Below are positions 25,928 through 34,292 of a DNA stretch of 64,000 bases, one piece after another. The stretch comes from Desertivirga xinjiangensis. Its GTDB lineage: Bacteria > Bacteroidota > Bacteroidia > Sphingobacteriales > Sphingobacteriaceae. The translations under genes were made by a program, and so were the position numbers. Location: assembly GCF_024436435.1 (NCBI RefSeq), contig NZ_JAFMZP010000011.1:1-64000 (forward strand), read 5' to 3'. Below the pieces are notes generated by a model. That model saw only the letters and a list, made by a program, of their open reading frames with translations. It was not told where the DNA came from and searched no databases. Every line of letters starts with the position of its first letter. Positions within the stretch are counted from its first letter, which is position 1.

Positions 25928-26761
25928 ATGACTCAGCACTTTTTTGATCATTCTTTGGCCACGCTTAGTTATTATAAGTTTGGCGAAGGCACGCAAAAAA
26001 TGTTATGTTTTCATGGGTATGGTATGCATGGCAGGCAGTTTAGAGTGCTGGAAGAGGTTTTGGGCTCGAAATATACCTTTTATGGCTTCGACCTGTTTTT
26101 CCATGAGGGAACCAAGCTAAAACAACATAGTCTTGAGGTGGTTAAGGCTGGCTTGTCTAAGCAGGAGCTGGCAGGTATGATCATGGCGTTTTGTAAGCAT
26201 GAACAGATAGATCGCTTCTCGGTAATTGGCTATTCCATGGGTTCTCACTACGCCACCACTGTGGTGGAAGAGCTGGCTCAGCTGGTAGATGAGTATATTG
26301 TAGTAGCACCTTCTTCTTTAAATCCAGGAAGGATGGTTCGCTTTCTGAGTAAAAATAAGCTGGGAAATGGCTTGTTGGAAAAACTGGTATTGAGTAAAAA
26401 AGCCCTGATCAGACTGCTCAAGGTATGTCAGGCCATAAGGGTTGTTGACCGTTCAGGTTATGAAATATTGTATAAGGAGATTGCCACAGCTGAATTACGT
26501 TTTAATTTTTACGCTTGTTTCACCTATCTTCGGTTCCTGGAGACCGATGAAGCCAGGTTATTTGAAGTCCTTCGGGATAAAAAGATCAGATCCGTCTTTA
26601 TCTTTGGTAAACGGGATCTGATGTATCCACCAAGTATTGGCAACCGGTTTGTTTCGCAATTACAGCATGCCGAGGTACTGGTGCTCGACGAAAACCATGA
26701 AATGGTCAATCGAAATTTTGCACAGGTTCTTTCAAAAGCCCTTTTAGAAATACCGGCATGA
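25928..26761 (+). CDS. Alpha/beta hydrolase (possible thioesterase or acyltransferase)
   Basis: 277 residues. Oxyanion motif MLCFHGYGMHGRQF, nucleophile Ser103 in IGYSMGSHY, catalytic Asp in FGKRDLMYP and His in LDENHEMVN. A lid of about 90 residues follows the nucleophile. In this operon it could release the acyl chain from the ACP or act on the acyl product; nothing in the sequence decides this. 4-bp overlap with the following gene. Confidence 0.8.
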   Translation: MTQHFFDHSLATLSYYKFGEGTQKMLCFHGYGMHGRQFRVLEEVLGSKYTFYGFDLFFHEGTKLKQHSLEVVKAGLSKQELAGMIMAFCKHEQIDRFSVIGYSMGSHYATTVVEELAQLVDEYIVVAPSSLNPGRMVRFLSKNKLGNGLLEKLVLSKKALIRLLKVCQAIRVVDRSGYEILYKEIATAELRFNFYACFTYLRFLETDEARLFEVLRDKKIRSVFIFGKRDLMYPPSIGNRFVSQLQHAEVLVLDENHEMVNRNFAQVLSKALLEIPA

Positions 26762-27426
26762 TCATCAAAGACAAACCACTTCCACCGGCTGTTTTGAATT
26801 TCCTTTTCAGGATGTTGTGCTGGTTTTTAAGGAAGCGATTCAATAAGATGCCTATTGCAGGCGTTCCTATAAAGGCTGATCATTCGTACTTATTAATGTG
26901 TAACCACTTCAGTTTCTGGGATGGCTTCCTGGCAGTATTTTTATACCGGGGTTTATTGAGTAATGCTGTTGGTGAGAAGAACCTAAAAGGTATAAAGATC
27001 ATGGTGCTGAAAAAGCAGATGGAAATGAACTGGTGGCTTAAGTACTTTGGATGTTTTTCTGTTGAACCAGGCAGGGCTTCTATTGAGGAGAGCCTGAATT
27101 ACGCAGCTGAAATACTAAATACACCCGGAAACGTTTTGCTGATGTACCCACAGGGAAACCTTGAATCCAGCCATGTGCGTCATATCCTGTTTAAAGAAGG
27201 CATTGGAGAGATCGTCCCCAGAGTTCAGGGCAACTGTCAGATATTATGGAGCAGTAATATTCCTGAATATTTTGAAAGCCTCAAGCCATCGGTGTATTTT
27301 AATGTGCTGGATTGCGGTACCAATCATGAATTTGATTTTGAGGAACTTCAGGATAGGGTAAATAAGCATCACCTGGAATCGCTAAAAAGAACCATCCGGT
27401 TTACGCGGAATGCCCGAACGCACTGA
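26758..27426 (+). CDS. PlsC-like 1-acylglycerol-3-phosphate O-acyltransferase family
   Basis: 222 residues. The H-x4-D motif is NHFSFWDGF (His50, Asp55), and the second conserved block appears as MYPQGNLES instead of the usual FPEGTRS. Membrane-associated transferases of this family move acyl groups from acyl-ACP or acyl-CoA to a hydroxyl acceptor, mostly lysophosphatidate. The altered second block suggests an acceptor other than lysophosphatidate. Last gene of the FAS-like operon and its probable exit step. Confidence 0.82.
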   Translation: MIIKDKPLPPAVLNFLFRMLCWFLRKRFNKMPIAGVPIKADHSYLLMCNHFSFWDGFLAVFLYRGLLSNAVGEKNLKGIKIMVLKKQMEMNWWLKYFGCFSVEPGRASIEESLNYAAEILNTPGNVLLMYPQGNLESSHVRHILFKEGIGEIVPRVQGNCQILWSSNIPEYFESLKPSVYFNVLDCGTNHEFDFEELQDRVNKHHLESLKRTIRFTRNARTH

Positions 27427-27450
27427 ATTGAAATTTGCATTCGTTTCTTC

Positions 27451-27540
27451 GCCATCCTGAACTTGTTTCAGGACCTCTTGCCTAAGCTGGTGCTCCTTAT
27501 ATGGGTCAAGAGGTGCCGAATTGAATTCGGCATGACGACC
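27451..27540. repeat. REP-like nested palindromic element in convergent gap
   Basis: Three inverted repeats lie in a row. CCTGAA/TTCAGG is at 27456-27472, ACCTCTTG/CAAGAGGT at 27473-27480 and 27507-27514, and TGCCGAATT/AATTCGGCA with one central base at 27514-27532. The wording resembles bacterial intergenic REP elements. It lies between the PlsC-type gene and the convergent TPR gene and may also act as a bidirectional transcript end. Confidence 0.65.
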
Positions 27541-27596
27541 GCCTTTAAGGTCTTTATTCTGCGGGTTCATAAATACCATTTTCAATCATGGACTTA

Positions 27597-29087
27597 TCAC
27601 TTCCCATTCACAACTTTCAGCCTTTCCTTCGCCTGGTTTTCAATGCTGCTTTCATATTCATGATCTTTCATCGAGATGGCCTGGTTGTAATAATACGTAG
27701 CCCTTTTATAATCCTTTTGCTGTTCAGAGATCTCCGCTATCTTGAGAGCTGAATTGGCCGCAAAATAGTAGCTGGCATTTTTTCCCAGGTAAATGGCCTT
27801 CTGATAATTGACAAGCGCTTCATTCAACTGGCTACTTTCTTCATAGATCCGTCCCAGGCGGTAGTGAAACTCGATTTTGTCCCTGAAGAAACTAAAGTCG
27901 TTTACATCTTTATCTTTCAACTGGGCAAGGGCTTTGGCGTAATCACCACCGTCGAAATACAATCTTGCTCTTAATAAAAAGGGATCCGGTGCCCTGTCAT
28001 TAGCTTCCCTTAGCGCTTGTTTGTCTTTTTCGTTATTAGTATATCCCTTGTTTTTGACCATTTTCAGGAAGTACGCATACTTACCCGTATCGTTATTCAG
28101 AAAGTAGAAATAAGCCAGTTTTAAATAAGTGTCTTTGATAAAGTTGGTCCCTTTATAGTGCTGAATGTATTTAGTCAGGTATACATGCGCATTGCTATCC
28201 ATGCGGTTGAGCTTCGCATTGCCCAGCAGGTAACTAAGGGCCGGAAATTTCTGCGAGTTTTCATTATTGGCACTGGCTTCCAGGAAAGCGATTGCTTCCC
28301 GGTTATGGCCCGTCTTAGCGGATACGTAGCCTTGCAGGTAAATTTTCAGCAGGCTGCCATTCTCCATTCCGGAGATGTACGAAATGAGTTTGGAATAAGA
28401 GTTTTTGTTATGAAGAATGTCAATATCAATATAGCAGATAAAGAAGATCACTTCATCTTTATAAAAGCTGTATGGCGACTTTTGAAGTTGCGTACGCAGG
28501 GAGTGGAGTTGGTTGATCCCAGCCTGACTGTCGCCTTTGATGCCTACAAGCTGAAGCGTTTTTTTTAAGTTGGAAGGGACTGATCCGAATATGACGTTTA
28601 TCAGGGCGAGGCTCTTCTGATTAGGCAGGAAGTCGGGATATTTTTGAGCGTTTTCTCTGAGGAGTCCTTTAGCCTTGTTTAGGTCCATCGCAGATGAGAA
28701 ATAATCGCCAAACCTGCCTTTTATAAGTCCCCATTGTAAATAGATCTCTGCCTGGGAGAAAAGGTAGTAGGGGGAATTTTTGTCTTGTTTTTCTAAGTCG
28801 GATATCCGGGAAGCTTTAAGGTCTTTTTGATTTTCGTACGCTGCTTTATTTTCAGAAGTTAATAGCTGGAAATAGCTTAGGTAATTGTCTAGCAGGATTG
28901 TAATTCCGTTCTGAGGGTTTTGCTGCTTTTCTTTCTGTATAAGTACTTTGGCTTCTTCTGCTTTTAAACTTAGAATGGCTTCGTAGGCCTTGATGCAGTT
29001 TGGGTTGAAATTGAAGGCTGCTTTCAGGCTGGGTTGTATGCTTAGCAAGGATAGGAGTAATAGAAGTTTTCTTCGGGTATTTAGCAT
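27597..29087 (-). CDS. TPR-repeat protein with signal peptide
   Basis: 496 residues. The N-terminus LLLLLSLLSIQPSLKA is a signal peptide. The rest is almost wholly helical with several tetratricopeptide repeats, clearest near the C-terminus (YRLGRIYEESSQLNEALVNYQKAIYLG and ATYYYNQAIS). It is probably a periplasmic scaffold of unknown partner. The ATG at 29087 is chosen over a TTG at 29096 because a TATTTTTG -7 element lies at 29094-29101, only 6 nt upstream of the ATG. Confidence 0.75.
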   Translation of the reverse strand: MLNTRRKLLLLLSLLSIQPSLKAAFNFNPNCIKAYEAILSLKAEEAKVLIQKEKQQNPQNGITILLDNYLSYFQLLTSENKAAYENQKDLKASRISDLEKQDKNSPYYLFSQAEIYLQWGLIKGRFGDYFSSAMDLNKAKGLLRENAQKYPDFLPNQKSLALINVIFGSVPSNLKKTLQLVGIKGDSQAGINQLHSLRTQLQKSPYSFYKDEVIFFICYIDIDILHNKNSYSKLISYISGMENGSLLKIYLQGYVSAKTGHNREAIAFLEASANNENSQKFPALSYLLGNAKLNRMDSNAHVYLTKYIQHYKGTNFIKDTYLKLAYFYFLNNDTGKYAYFLKMVKNKGYTNNEKDKQALREANDRAPDPFLLRARLYFDGGDYAKALAQLKDKDVNDFSFFRDKIEFHYRLGRIYEESSQLNEALVNYQKAIYLGKNASYYFAANSALKIAEISEQQKDYKRATYYYNQAISMKDHEYESSIENQAKERLKVVNGK

Positions 29088-29093
29088 AGATCC

Positions 29094-29101
29094 CAAAAAT
29101 A
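29094..29101 (-). promoter_or_regulatory. -7 element very close to the TPR gene start
   Basis: The minus strand reads TATTTTTG, an exact TAnnTTTG match, ending 6 nt before the start codon. The predicted transcript would be leaderless or nearly so. No strong -33 was seen. Confidence 0.45.
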
Positions 29102-29163
29102 CAATTTAGGGGGCATAGCTGTTTGGGTTATTTAGTAAGTTATGTTGTTGGCTGTTTTAAAAA

Positions 29164-29186
29164 GCACACGCGGCGCGTGCGCTAGC
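29164..29186. repeat. GC-rich palindromic repeat, copy 1
   Basis: GC-rich island in an AT-rich gap: GCACACGC-GGC-GCGTGC followed by GCTAGC. Its reverse complement is nearly identical to 38943-38967, differing by a short insertion and a substitution. A shorter relative, GCACGCGTGC, is at 43696-43705. Confidence 0.55.
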
Positions 29187-29269
29187 AGGGGCTGTTCGGA
29201 GAACCTACAATAGGGCTTCAGATGGATATCTCGAAGACTATGGAGCCCGGGGGGGAATTTCGAAGAGCG

Positions 29270-29325
29270 TTGCTGTTACTAAATCCAGAGATTCCTTTCG
29301 GATTCTCTGGATAGTAAGGTTAACT
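29270..29325. repeat. Imperfect long hairpin downstream of the outer-membrane gene
   Basis: ATCCAGAGA...TCTCTGGAT pairs 9 bp with further pairing TCC/GGA past one mismatch, and TTACT/AGTAA outside it. It lies just after the end of the outer-membrane protein gene, in the sense of its transcript, so it may be a terminator or mRNA-stabilising end, although no T-run is visible. The rest of the gap from 29102 holds only the GC-rich palindrome at 29164. Confidence 0.4.
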
Positions 29326-29352
29326 TTTCGCTTTGAGCTTTTGGCTCTCCGC

Positions 29353-29931
29353 CTACCGGACGTCGCTTTCTACTTTCCTGGCGGTGCTTCTTCCGGGAAG
29401 ATAGATCTGGAATCCTACACCTAAAACCAGCTGGTGGGCGTAGGGACTGCTGCCGAAGCCGACTGTGCCGTTATATTTGAGTAATGCTTCCAGGCCGATA
29501 GTAGAGGTAACAAAGTAACTAAAGCCAGGGCCAAAGCTAAAGCCGAGGCCATTGGTGGAACCGCCTGTGGATGGATTATATCCGGAAATGCCCACTGTAG
29601 CTTCACCAAAAAAGCGAGAGTTGTTTACTACCAGGTCGGCACCTCTCATGCCGTAATACCTGCCTAAAAGCCCTATACCGTAGGTGATATCAGATCCTGC
29701 ATCTTTAGCTGTTGAGAGACCGAAATTGATATCTCCACCGATAGCCAGGCCATCTTGAATGAACCAAGCGGCCTTAGGATTAAGGTTGAAAGTAAAAGCA
29801 TTGGGGTCATCCAGGCCGAAATTAAGGTTTGAAATATTCGTGCCGATCATCACATTACCTTGCTGGATCTGCGCAGTTGCGCCTAAAAAGGTCATTCCTG
29901 TTAAAAGGATCGTAAAAAATAGTTTTTTCAT
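29353..29931 (-). CDS. Small outer-membrane beta-barrel protein
   Basis: 192 residues. The signal peptide is KKLFFTILLTGMTFLGATAQ. The mature part alternates polar and aromatic residues with many glycines (GIGLLGRYYG, SFGPGFSYFVTSTIG) and a strand-like end (LGVGFQIYLPG), as in 8-stranded OmpW/OprF-like porin-family barrels. The role is unknown. It is followed on the minus strand by an intergenic hairpin region. Confidence 0.7.
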   Translation of the reverse strand: MKKLFFTILLTGMTFLGATAQIQQGNVMIGTNISNLNFGLDDPNAFTFNLNPKAAWFIQDGLAIGGDINFGLSTAKDAGSDITYGIGLLGRYYGMRGADLVVNNSRFFGEATVGISGYNPSTGGSTNGLGFSFGPGFSYFVTSTIGLEALLKYNGTVGFGSSPYAHQLVLGVGFQIYLPGRSTARKVESDVR

Positions 29932-30003
29932 GAGCTTAGCGTTATGTGTGTTTTAACACCTCCCTCAGGCTATTCGTTTGTGATAATCTGTTATTGTGCA
30001 TTT

Positions 30004-30037
30004 GCGAAATTCTTTCGCTGCCCGCCTGAGCAGCGTA
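30004..30037. repeat. Overlapping inverted repeats after the TreY-MalQ gene
   Basis: GCGAAA-TTC-TTTCGC at 30004-30018 and CGCTGC...GCAGCG at 30016-30035 overlap and could form alternative hairpins directly downstream of the TreY-MalQ stop codon. No T-run follows on the minus strand, so a classical terminator is not shown. Confidence 0.4.
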
Positions 30038-33000
30038 TTAGCCTCGGTTGTAGATCTGCACCAAGGTCCTCAGTTCTTTTTCATGTTCCTTCTTTACCTG
30101 GTCGGGTAATAAGCGCCATGTCCAGTTATTTTCTGTGGATGCCGGGATATTCATGCGGTTACCTTCATCCAGACCGATGACGTCCTGCAATGGAAGTATC
30201 GCCGTTTTGGCTACAGAAGAATAAGCCAGGCGGGCCAAAATTTTATGGATGTTTTTATCCTTAGGTTTAAGTCCGGTATACATCCTGATCCGCTTTTTTA
30301 CAGCACTGTCAGCTTCCTGATGGAACCAGCCCAGCGTAGTATTGTTATCATGAGTTCCGGTATAAACAAAGAAGTTTTGTTTATAGTTATGAGGGATGTC
30401 GATAGAGTCGGGCAGGTTATCTCCAAAGGCGAACTGCAGGACCTTCATGCCTGGAAGTTTAAACTCATCGCGCAGATCGTAGACCGGCTGATCAATATCT
30501 CCCAGATCTTCTGCAATAAATGGTAGATTTCCTAATTGGGCCTCGAGTACTCTGAAGAAATCAGCGCCCGGCCCCTCCCGCCACTCGCCGTTTTTCGCAG
30601 TCTCCTCGTTTGCCGGAACTTCCCAGTAGGAAGAAAATGCTCTGAAATGGTCTAGTCGTAATAGGTCGAACAGTTCCATGTTTTTGCTGATCCGCCTGAT
30701 CCACCACTCATAATTTTGCTGTTTTAATACATCCCAGCGAAATACTGGCATCCCCCAAAGCTGGCCATTGTCATTGAAATAATCAGGAGGTACTCCTGCA
30801 GTTCCGGTTTGATTGCCTTCATTGTCTAAAAGGAATATTTCAGGATGCGACCACACATCCGATGAGTCGTAACTGACATAAAAAGGGAGGTCACCGAAAA
30901 GTTGAATACCTCTGTCGTTTGCATAAGCTTTTAGCTCCAGCCATTGCTTCATAAAAATAAACTGAAGCCACTTGGTCTTAAGCATCGTCTTTCCTTCGTT
31001 CTCAGTAAAGGTTTGGAGCGCTTCCTTATTTCTAAGTTTGTAGGCCTCAGGCCACTGATACCATGGCTTGCCACCAAGGTGTAGTTTTAGTGCGATGAAT
31101 AAAGCATAACTGTCAAGCCAGTAAGCTTCCTGTGCACAGAACTGGTCAAAGCCAGATTGCAGACGGCTAAAGTTTCCTGACAGAAAGGTTGAAAATGCTT
31201 TTTCAAAGAGCTTGTCTTTCAGTTTTTCTGCATGCTTAAAATCTGCCTGGCTCTTTGATGGCAGGGTATCGTTCAGGTCGTTTTTATTAAGAAGTCCTTC
31301 CTCCACAAGTAACTCGGGACTGATAAGCAAGGTGTTGCCAGCCATGCTGGAAATGGCGCTGTAAGGGGAGTAACCCTGACCTGCTTCCGTTGGGCTTAGC
31401 GGCAATATCTGCCAGAGCTTCTGTTTACTTCGGTACAGGAAGTCGGCGAAATTCTTCGCTTCAGGACCCATATCCCCCACCCCGAATGATGAGGGCAGCG
31501 AAGAAATATGAAGTAAAATTCCACCTCCACGGGTATTGATTGGTTGTTTTAGTTTTAGCACTGAAAATGGCACAGTCTCAAACAGATCTTTTACCAGCAA
31601 TTCGCCCTCATTTTTTCCCTTGGTTTTTAAGAGCACATTTTCCCAGACAACCGGAGCTTCAGCTGGTAAGATGATGCGGGTGTTTTTCCACTTTAGGTTA
31701 GCGAGATCGGTTTTCTCCGCCTTGGCCATGGATGCCAGGTGCAGCGGCACTGCAACAACATACCATGTTTGTTTGTGCCTGCGGGCAAAAGCCATAACCT
31801 TGTCTTTATGTTTACCTTTTACTTTTAGCGGGATATAATCGGCTTTTTCAAAGGTGTCGTTTTCCAGTTTACGTTCATTCAAAAGAACGGAAGTAAGCCA
31901 TAGCTTGATTTTGCCGTTATAGCGATTTTGCCAGAGCTCTGTATAAAGTTCCTTTTTGTCTTTTACAGAAGATATTTCTTCGAGCCACAGCCTTCGCTTC
32001 TCATAGTCTACCGGACGACGATTGTCGGGGTCAACAAAGCTAAGATCCCAAAGCTCGCAGCCTTGATACACATCGGGTACACCCGGACACGTAAATTTCA
32101 ATAGGACCTGCACCAGCGAGTTTACTATTCCATAGTCCAGTATTTTGTTGCGGAAACTCTCAAAATGTCTCCAGAACGGCTTGTCTTTCTGTAGAAGTGC
32201 TGCAATGAAATTCTTTGTCGCCGTTTCGTACGCTTCGTCAGGTTTCGACCAGTTTGAATTTTGCTTCCCTTCGCGCAAGGCTTTCTCGAGATACTGTTGT
32301 ATTCGCTCCAAAAAATCATCTTCTTCCTCTCCTGGCATCGGATATGCTCCTGCCAGGCTTTGATAGATGAAATATTCATCATTTAAGTCGGGGGCCTGAT
32401 TCTGTTTTAAGGGCGCATTGAGGTATTGCCATAGCTTTACCGATTCAATCCATTCCTCGGGCAAGTCTGTCAGAACATTTAATCTGGCACGAACATCTTC
32501 CCCACGCTTGGTATCATGCGTGGAGGTGGCATTGGCCGAAAGGGGCCAGCGTGTCTGCCTTGCTTTCATTTTCTCATGAAAAACATCAATGCTGATACCG
32601 AATGATTCAGGCGCATCTCCCACTTCATTGTGCGCAATAAAGCGGTTATAAGTATACATAAGAGTATCTTCAACGCCCTTGGCCATTAAGGGACCGGTAA
32701 ACTGCATAAGCCGCTGATAGAAGCGTAAGGCGACCGCATTGTATTCCCTGTTACCGAGTTTAGGCTTCTTCAATATGGCTTTTGAAAGCAGTTCAACTTG
32801 ATTGTTCAGTTCAGGCTTTTTCTTTTTTACGAGTTTTAGTATCTCGGAAATTTCATTTTCCTCTTTACGGTCAAGAGGAAGCTGGTTGCCATAAAAGCGG
32901 TAAACGGGGCAATGAATAAGGAACTCGGCGATAGCTGTTTTAAGATTTTCACCTTCTCCCGCCTCGTATTCAGCCTCATCACCCAGGCCAAGATTAATAA

Positions 33001-34252
33001 ATAGCCGGTAAAGGTTATCGAGTTCGCCTTGCATATGTTCAAAAAGGATATGTGCCTTCTTGGCAAGGATCTGTTCGGTTACCGGTGTTTTGTCGCCGGT
33101 CAGTTTCTGATAGTATTTGCTGAAATCCTTTTCGTATTCGCTATTGGTAAACAGGTTGTTAACGTCGGAAAGGAAATCGTAACCTGTATTTCCCTGAATT
33201 GGCCAGTCAGGAAGCTCTTCACCTGGCTCGAGTATTTTTTCAACCGTGATGTAAGTCTCATCGCCCATTAAAGCCCTCAGATCCTTCAGGTATTTTTCGG
33301 GGTTGTGCAGGCCATCGATATGGTCGATCCTTACACCCTGGAAGATCCCCTGGTCTTTGAGTTCTTTGATGTAAGAATGGAAGTGAGTAAATACGGCATC
33401 ATCCTGAATGTTCAGGCAGATCAAACCATTGACCGTAAAAAAACGCCGGAAGTTGATCTTCTTGTCTGTTTCCTGCCAATAGCATAAACGGTATACCTGT
33501 TCGTTGACTAATTGTGTGATCTTGTCGTGATCAGCATTTATGGCCTGCAGCTTTGCTTGTACCATTGTTTTTACCGGCTCATTTTTCATCAATGAAGCAA
33601 GTTGTAATAAGAACTCATGCCAGCGTTCTGCATACATATCGGGCTCTTCTACCTGGTGTATGGCGGTCATTTGCGCCAGTAACTGATCAAGGGCCTGGTT
33701 GTTGCCTGGCCCGCTGCTTAGAATAGCCTGGTAGGAACGGGGAGTGAGGGGGTAAGAACTATCAAAATAGCTCAATACAAAGTGGTTGTCCTTATATTCC
33801 AGGGTTAGTTCTTTATTATTAATGACGTCTTCCAGGTTAGAACCCAAAAAAGGCAGCATGATCCGGGCCGGCTCTGTGCCATTTGTCCAGTCGATGTCAA
33901 AGAAGGAGGCATAAACCGACTGCCTGCCCTTCTCCAGAACGTCCACCAACCATGGATTTTCCGGATGAAAAGCCATATGATTAGGCACGATATCCTGTAA
34001 CCAGCTAATCTTGTGTTCTTTCAGCTCTTTACTGATTGCTCTCAGTTGCTCTTCCGTGCCAATTTCCGGATTTATCAGATGTGGATTCATGCCGTCATAG
34101 CCGTGCGTGCTTCCCTTTGTGGAATGAAATACAGGGGAAGCATAAACGGTTTTTACACCTAGTTCTTGTAAATAGGAAATCACTTCAGTAAAATCTTCAA
34201 AATTGAATTCCTTATGGAATTGCAGCCTGTAGGTAGATATAGGGTTGTGCAT
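30038..34252 (-). CDS. Fused maltooligosyl trehalose synthase and 4-alpha-glucanotransferase (TreY-MalQ)
   Basis: 1404 residues with two complete enzymes. Residues 1 to about 895 are TreY (GH13): STYRLQFHKEFNFEDF, YASPVFHSTKGSTHGYDG, VDHIDGLHNPEKYL-like RIDHIDGL, and SATSTHDTKRGEDVRAR. From about residue 903 a MalQ (GH77) begins: GILLHISSLPSSFGVGDMG, LFGDLPFYVSYDSSDVWSHP, LRLDHFRAFSSYWEVP, FIAEDLGDI and TGTHDNNTTLGW. TreY turns the reducing-end bond of maltodextrins into a trehalose linkage. MalQ rebuilds chain length, so fusion can recycle the short glucans left after TreZ. Third gene of the glgX-treZ-treY operon. Confidence 0.93.
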   Translation of the reverse strand: MHNPISTYRLQFHKEFNFEDFTEVISYLQELGVKTVYASPVFHSTKGSTHGYDGMNPHLINPEIGTEEQLRAISKELKEHKISWLQDIVPNHMAFHPENPWLVDVLEKGRQSVYASFFDIDWTNGTEPARIMLPFLGSNLEDVINNKELTLEYKDNHFVLSYFDSSYPLTPRSYQAILSSGPGNNQALDQLLAQMTAIHQVEEPDMYAERWHEFLLQLASLMKNEPVKTMVQAKLQAINADHDKITQLVNEQVYRLCYWQETDKKINFRRFFTVNGLICLNIQDDAVFTHFHSYIKELKDQGIFQGVRIDHIDGLHNPEKYLKDLRALMGDETYITVEKILEPGEELPDWPIQGNTGYDFLSDVNNLFTNSEYEKDFSKYYQKLTGDKTPVTEQILAKKAHILFEHMQGELDNLYRLFINLGLGDEAEYEAGEGENLKTAIAEFLIHCPVYRFYGNQLPLDRKEENEISEILKLVKKKKPELNNQVELLSKAILKKPKLGNREYNAVALRFYQRLMQFTGPLMAKGVEDTLMYTYNRFIAHNEVGDAPESFGISIDVFHEKMKARQTRWPLSANATSTHDTKRGEDVRARLNVLTDLPEEWIESVKLWQYLNAPLKQNQAPDLNDEYFIYQSLAGAYPMPGEEEDDFLERIQQYLEKALREGKQNSNWSKPDEAYETATKNFIAALLQKDKPFWRHFESFRNKILDYGIVNSLVQVLLKFTCPGVPDVYQGCELWDLSFVDPDNRRPVDYEKRRLWLEEISSVKDKKELYTELWQNRYNGKIKLWLTSVLLNERKLENDTFEKADYIPLKVKGKHKDKVMAFARRHKQTWYVVAVPLHLASMAKAEKTDLANLKWKNTRIILPAEAPVVWENVLLKTKGKNEGELLVKDLFETVPFSVLKLKQPINTRGGGILLHISSLPSSFGVGDMGPEAKNFADFLYRSKQKLWQILPLSPTEAGQGYSPYSAISSMAGNTLLISPELLVEEGLLNKNDLNDTLPSKSQADFKHAEKLKDKLFEKAFSTFLSGNFSRLQSGFDQFCAQEAYWLDSYALFIALKLHLGGKPWYQWPEAYKLRNKEALQTFTENEGKTMLKTKWLQFIFMKQWLELKAYANDRGIQLFGDLPFYVSYDSSDVWSHPEIFLLDNEGNQTGTAGVPPDYFNDNGQLWGMPVFRWDVLKQQNYEWWIRRISKNMELFDLLRLDHFRAFSSYWEVPANEETAKNGEWREGPGADFFRVLEAQLGNLPFIAEDLGDIDQPVYDLRDEFKLPGMKVLQFAFGDNLPDSIDIPHNYKQNFFVYTGTHDNNTTLGWFHQEADSAVKKRIRMYTGLKPKDKNIHKILARLAYSSVAKTAILPLQDVIGLDEGNRMNIPASTENNWTWRLLPDQVKKEHEKELRTLVQIYNRG

Positions 34253-34292
34253 GTTTTTTTAAAAGAGTGTCAATAACAAATTTAGCCCAACG

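Noticed and set aside
21781-27426. Aryl polyene or flexirubin pigment cluster
   Set aside because: There is no chain-length factor, no ammonia lyase, no second ACP and no LolA-like or glycosyl/acyl-transferase MMPL set, while an enoyl reductase is present, which would remove the double bonds.
2880-27426. UpxY/NusG-like antiterminator expected at the head of a Bacteroidota polysaccharide locus
   Set aside because: No NusG-like gene is present upstream of the Wza-like gene or elsewhere in the window.
27451-27540. Possible CRISPR-like repeat
   Set aside because: The palindromes are three different sequences without spaced direct repeats.
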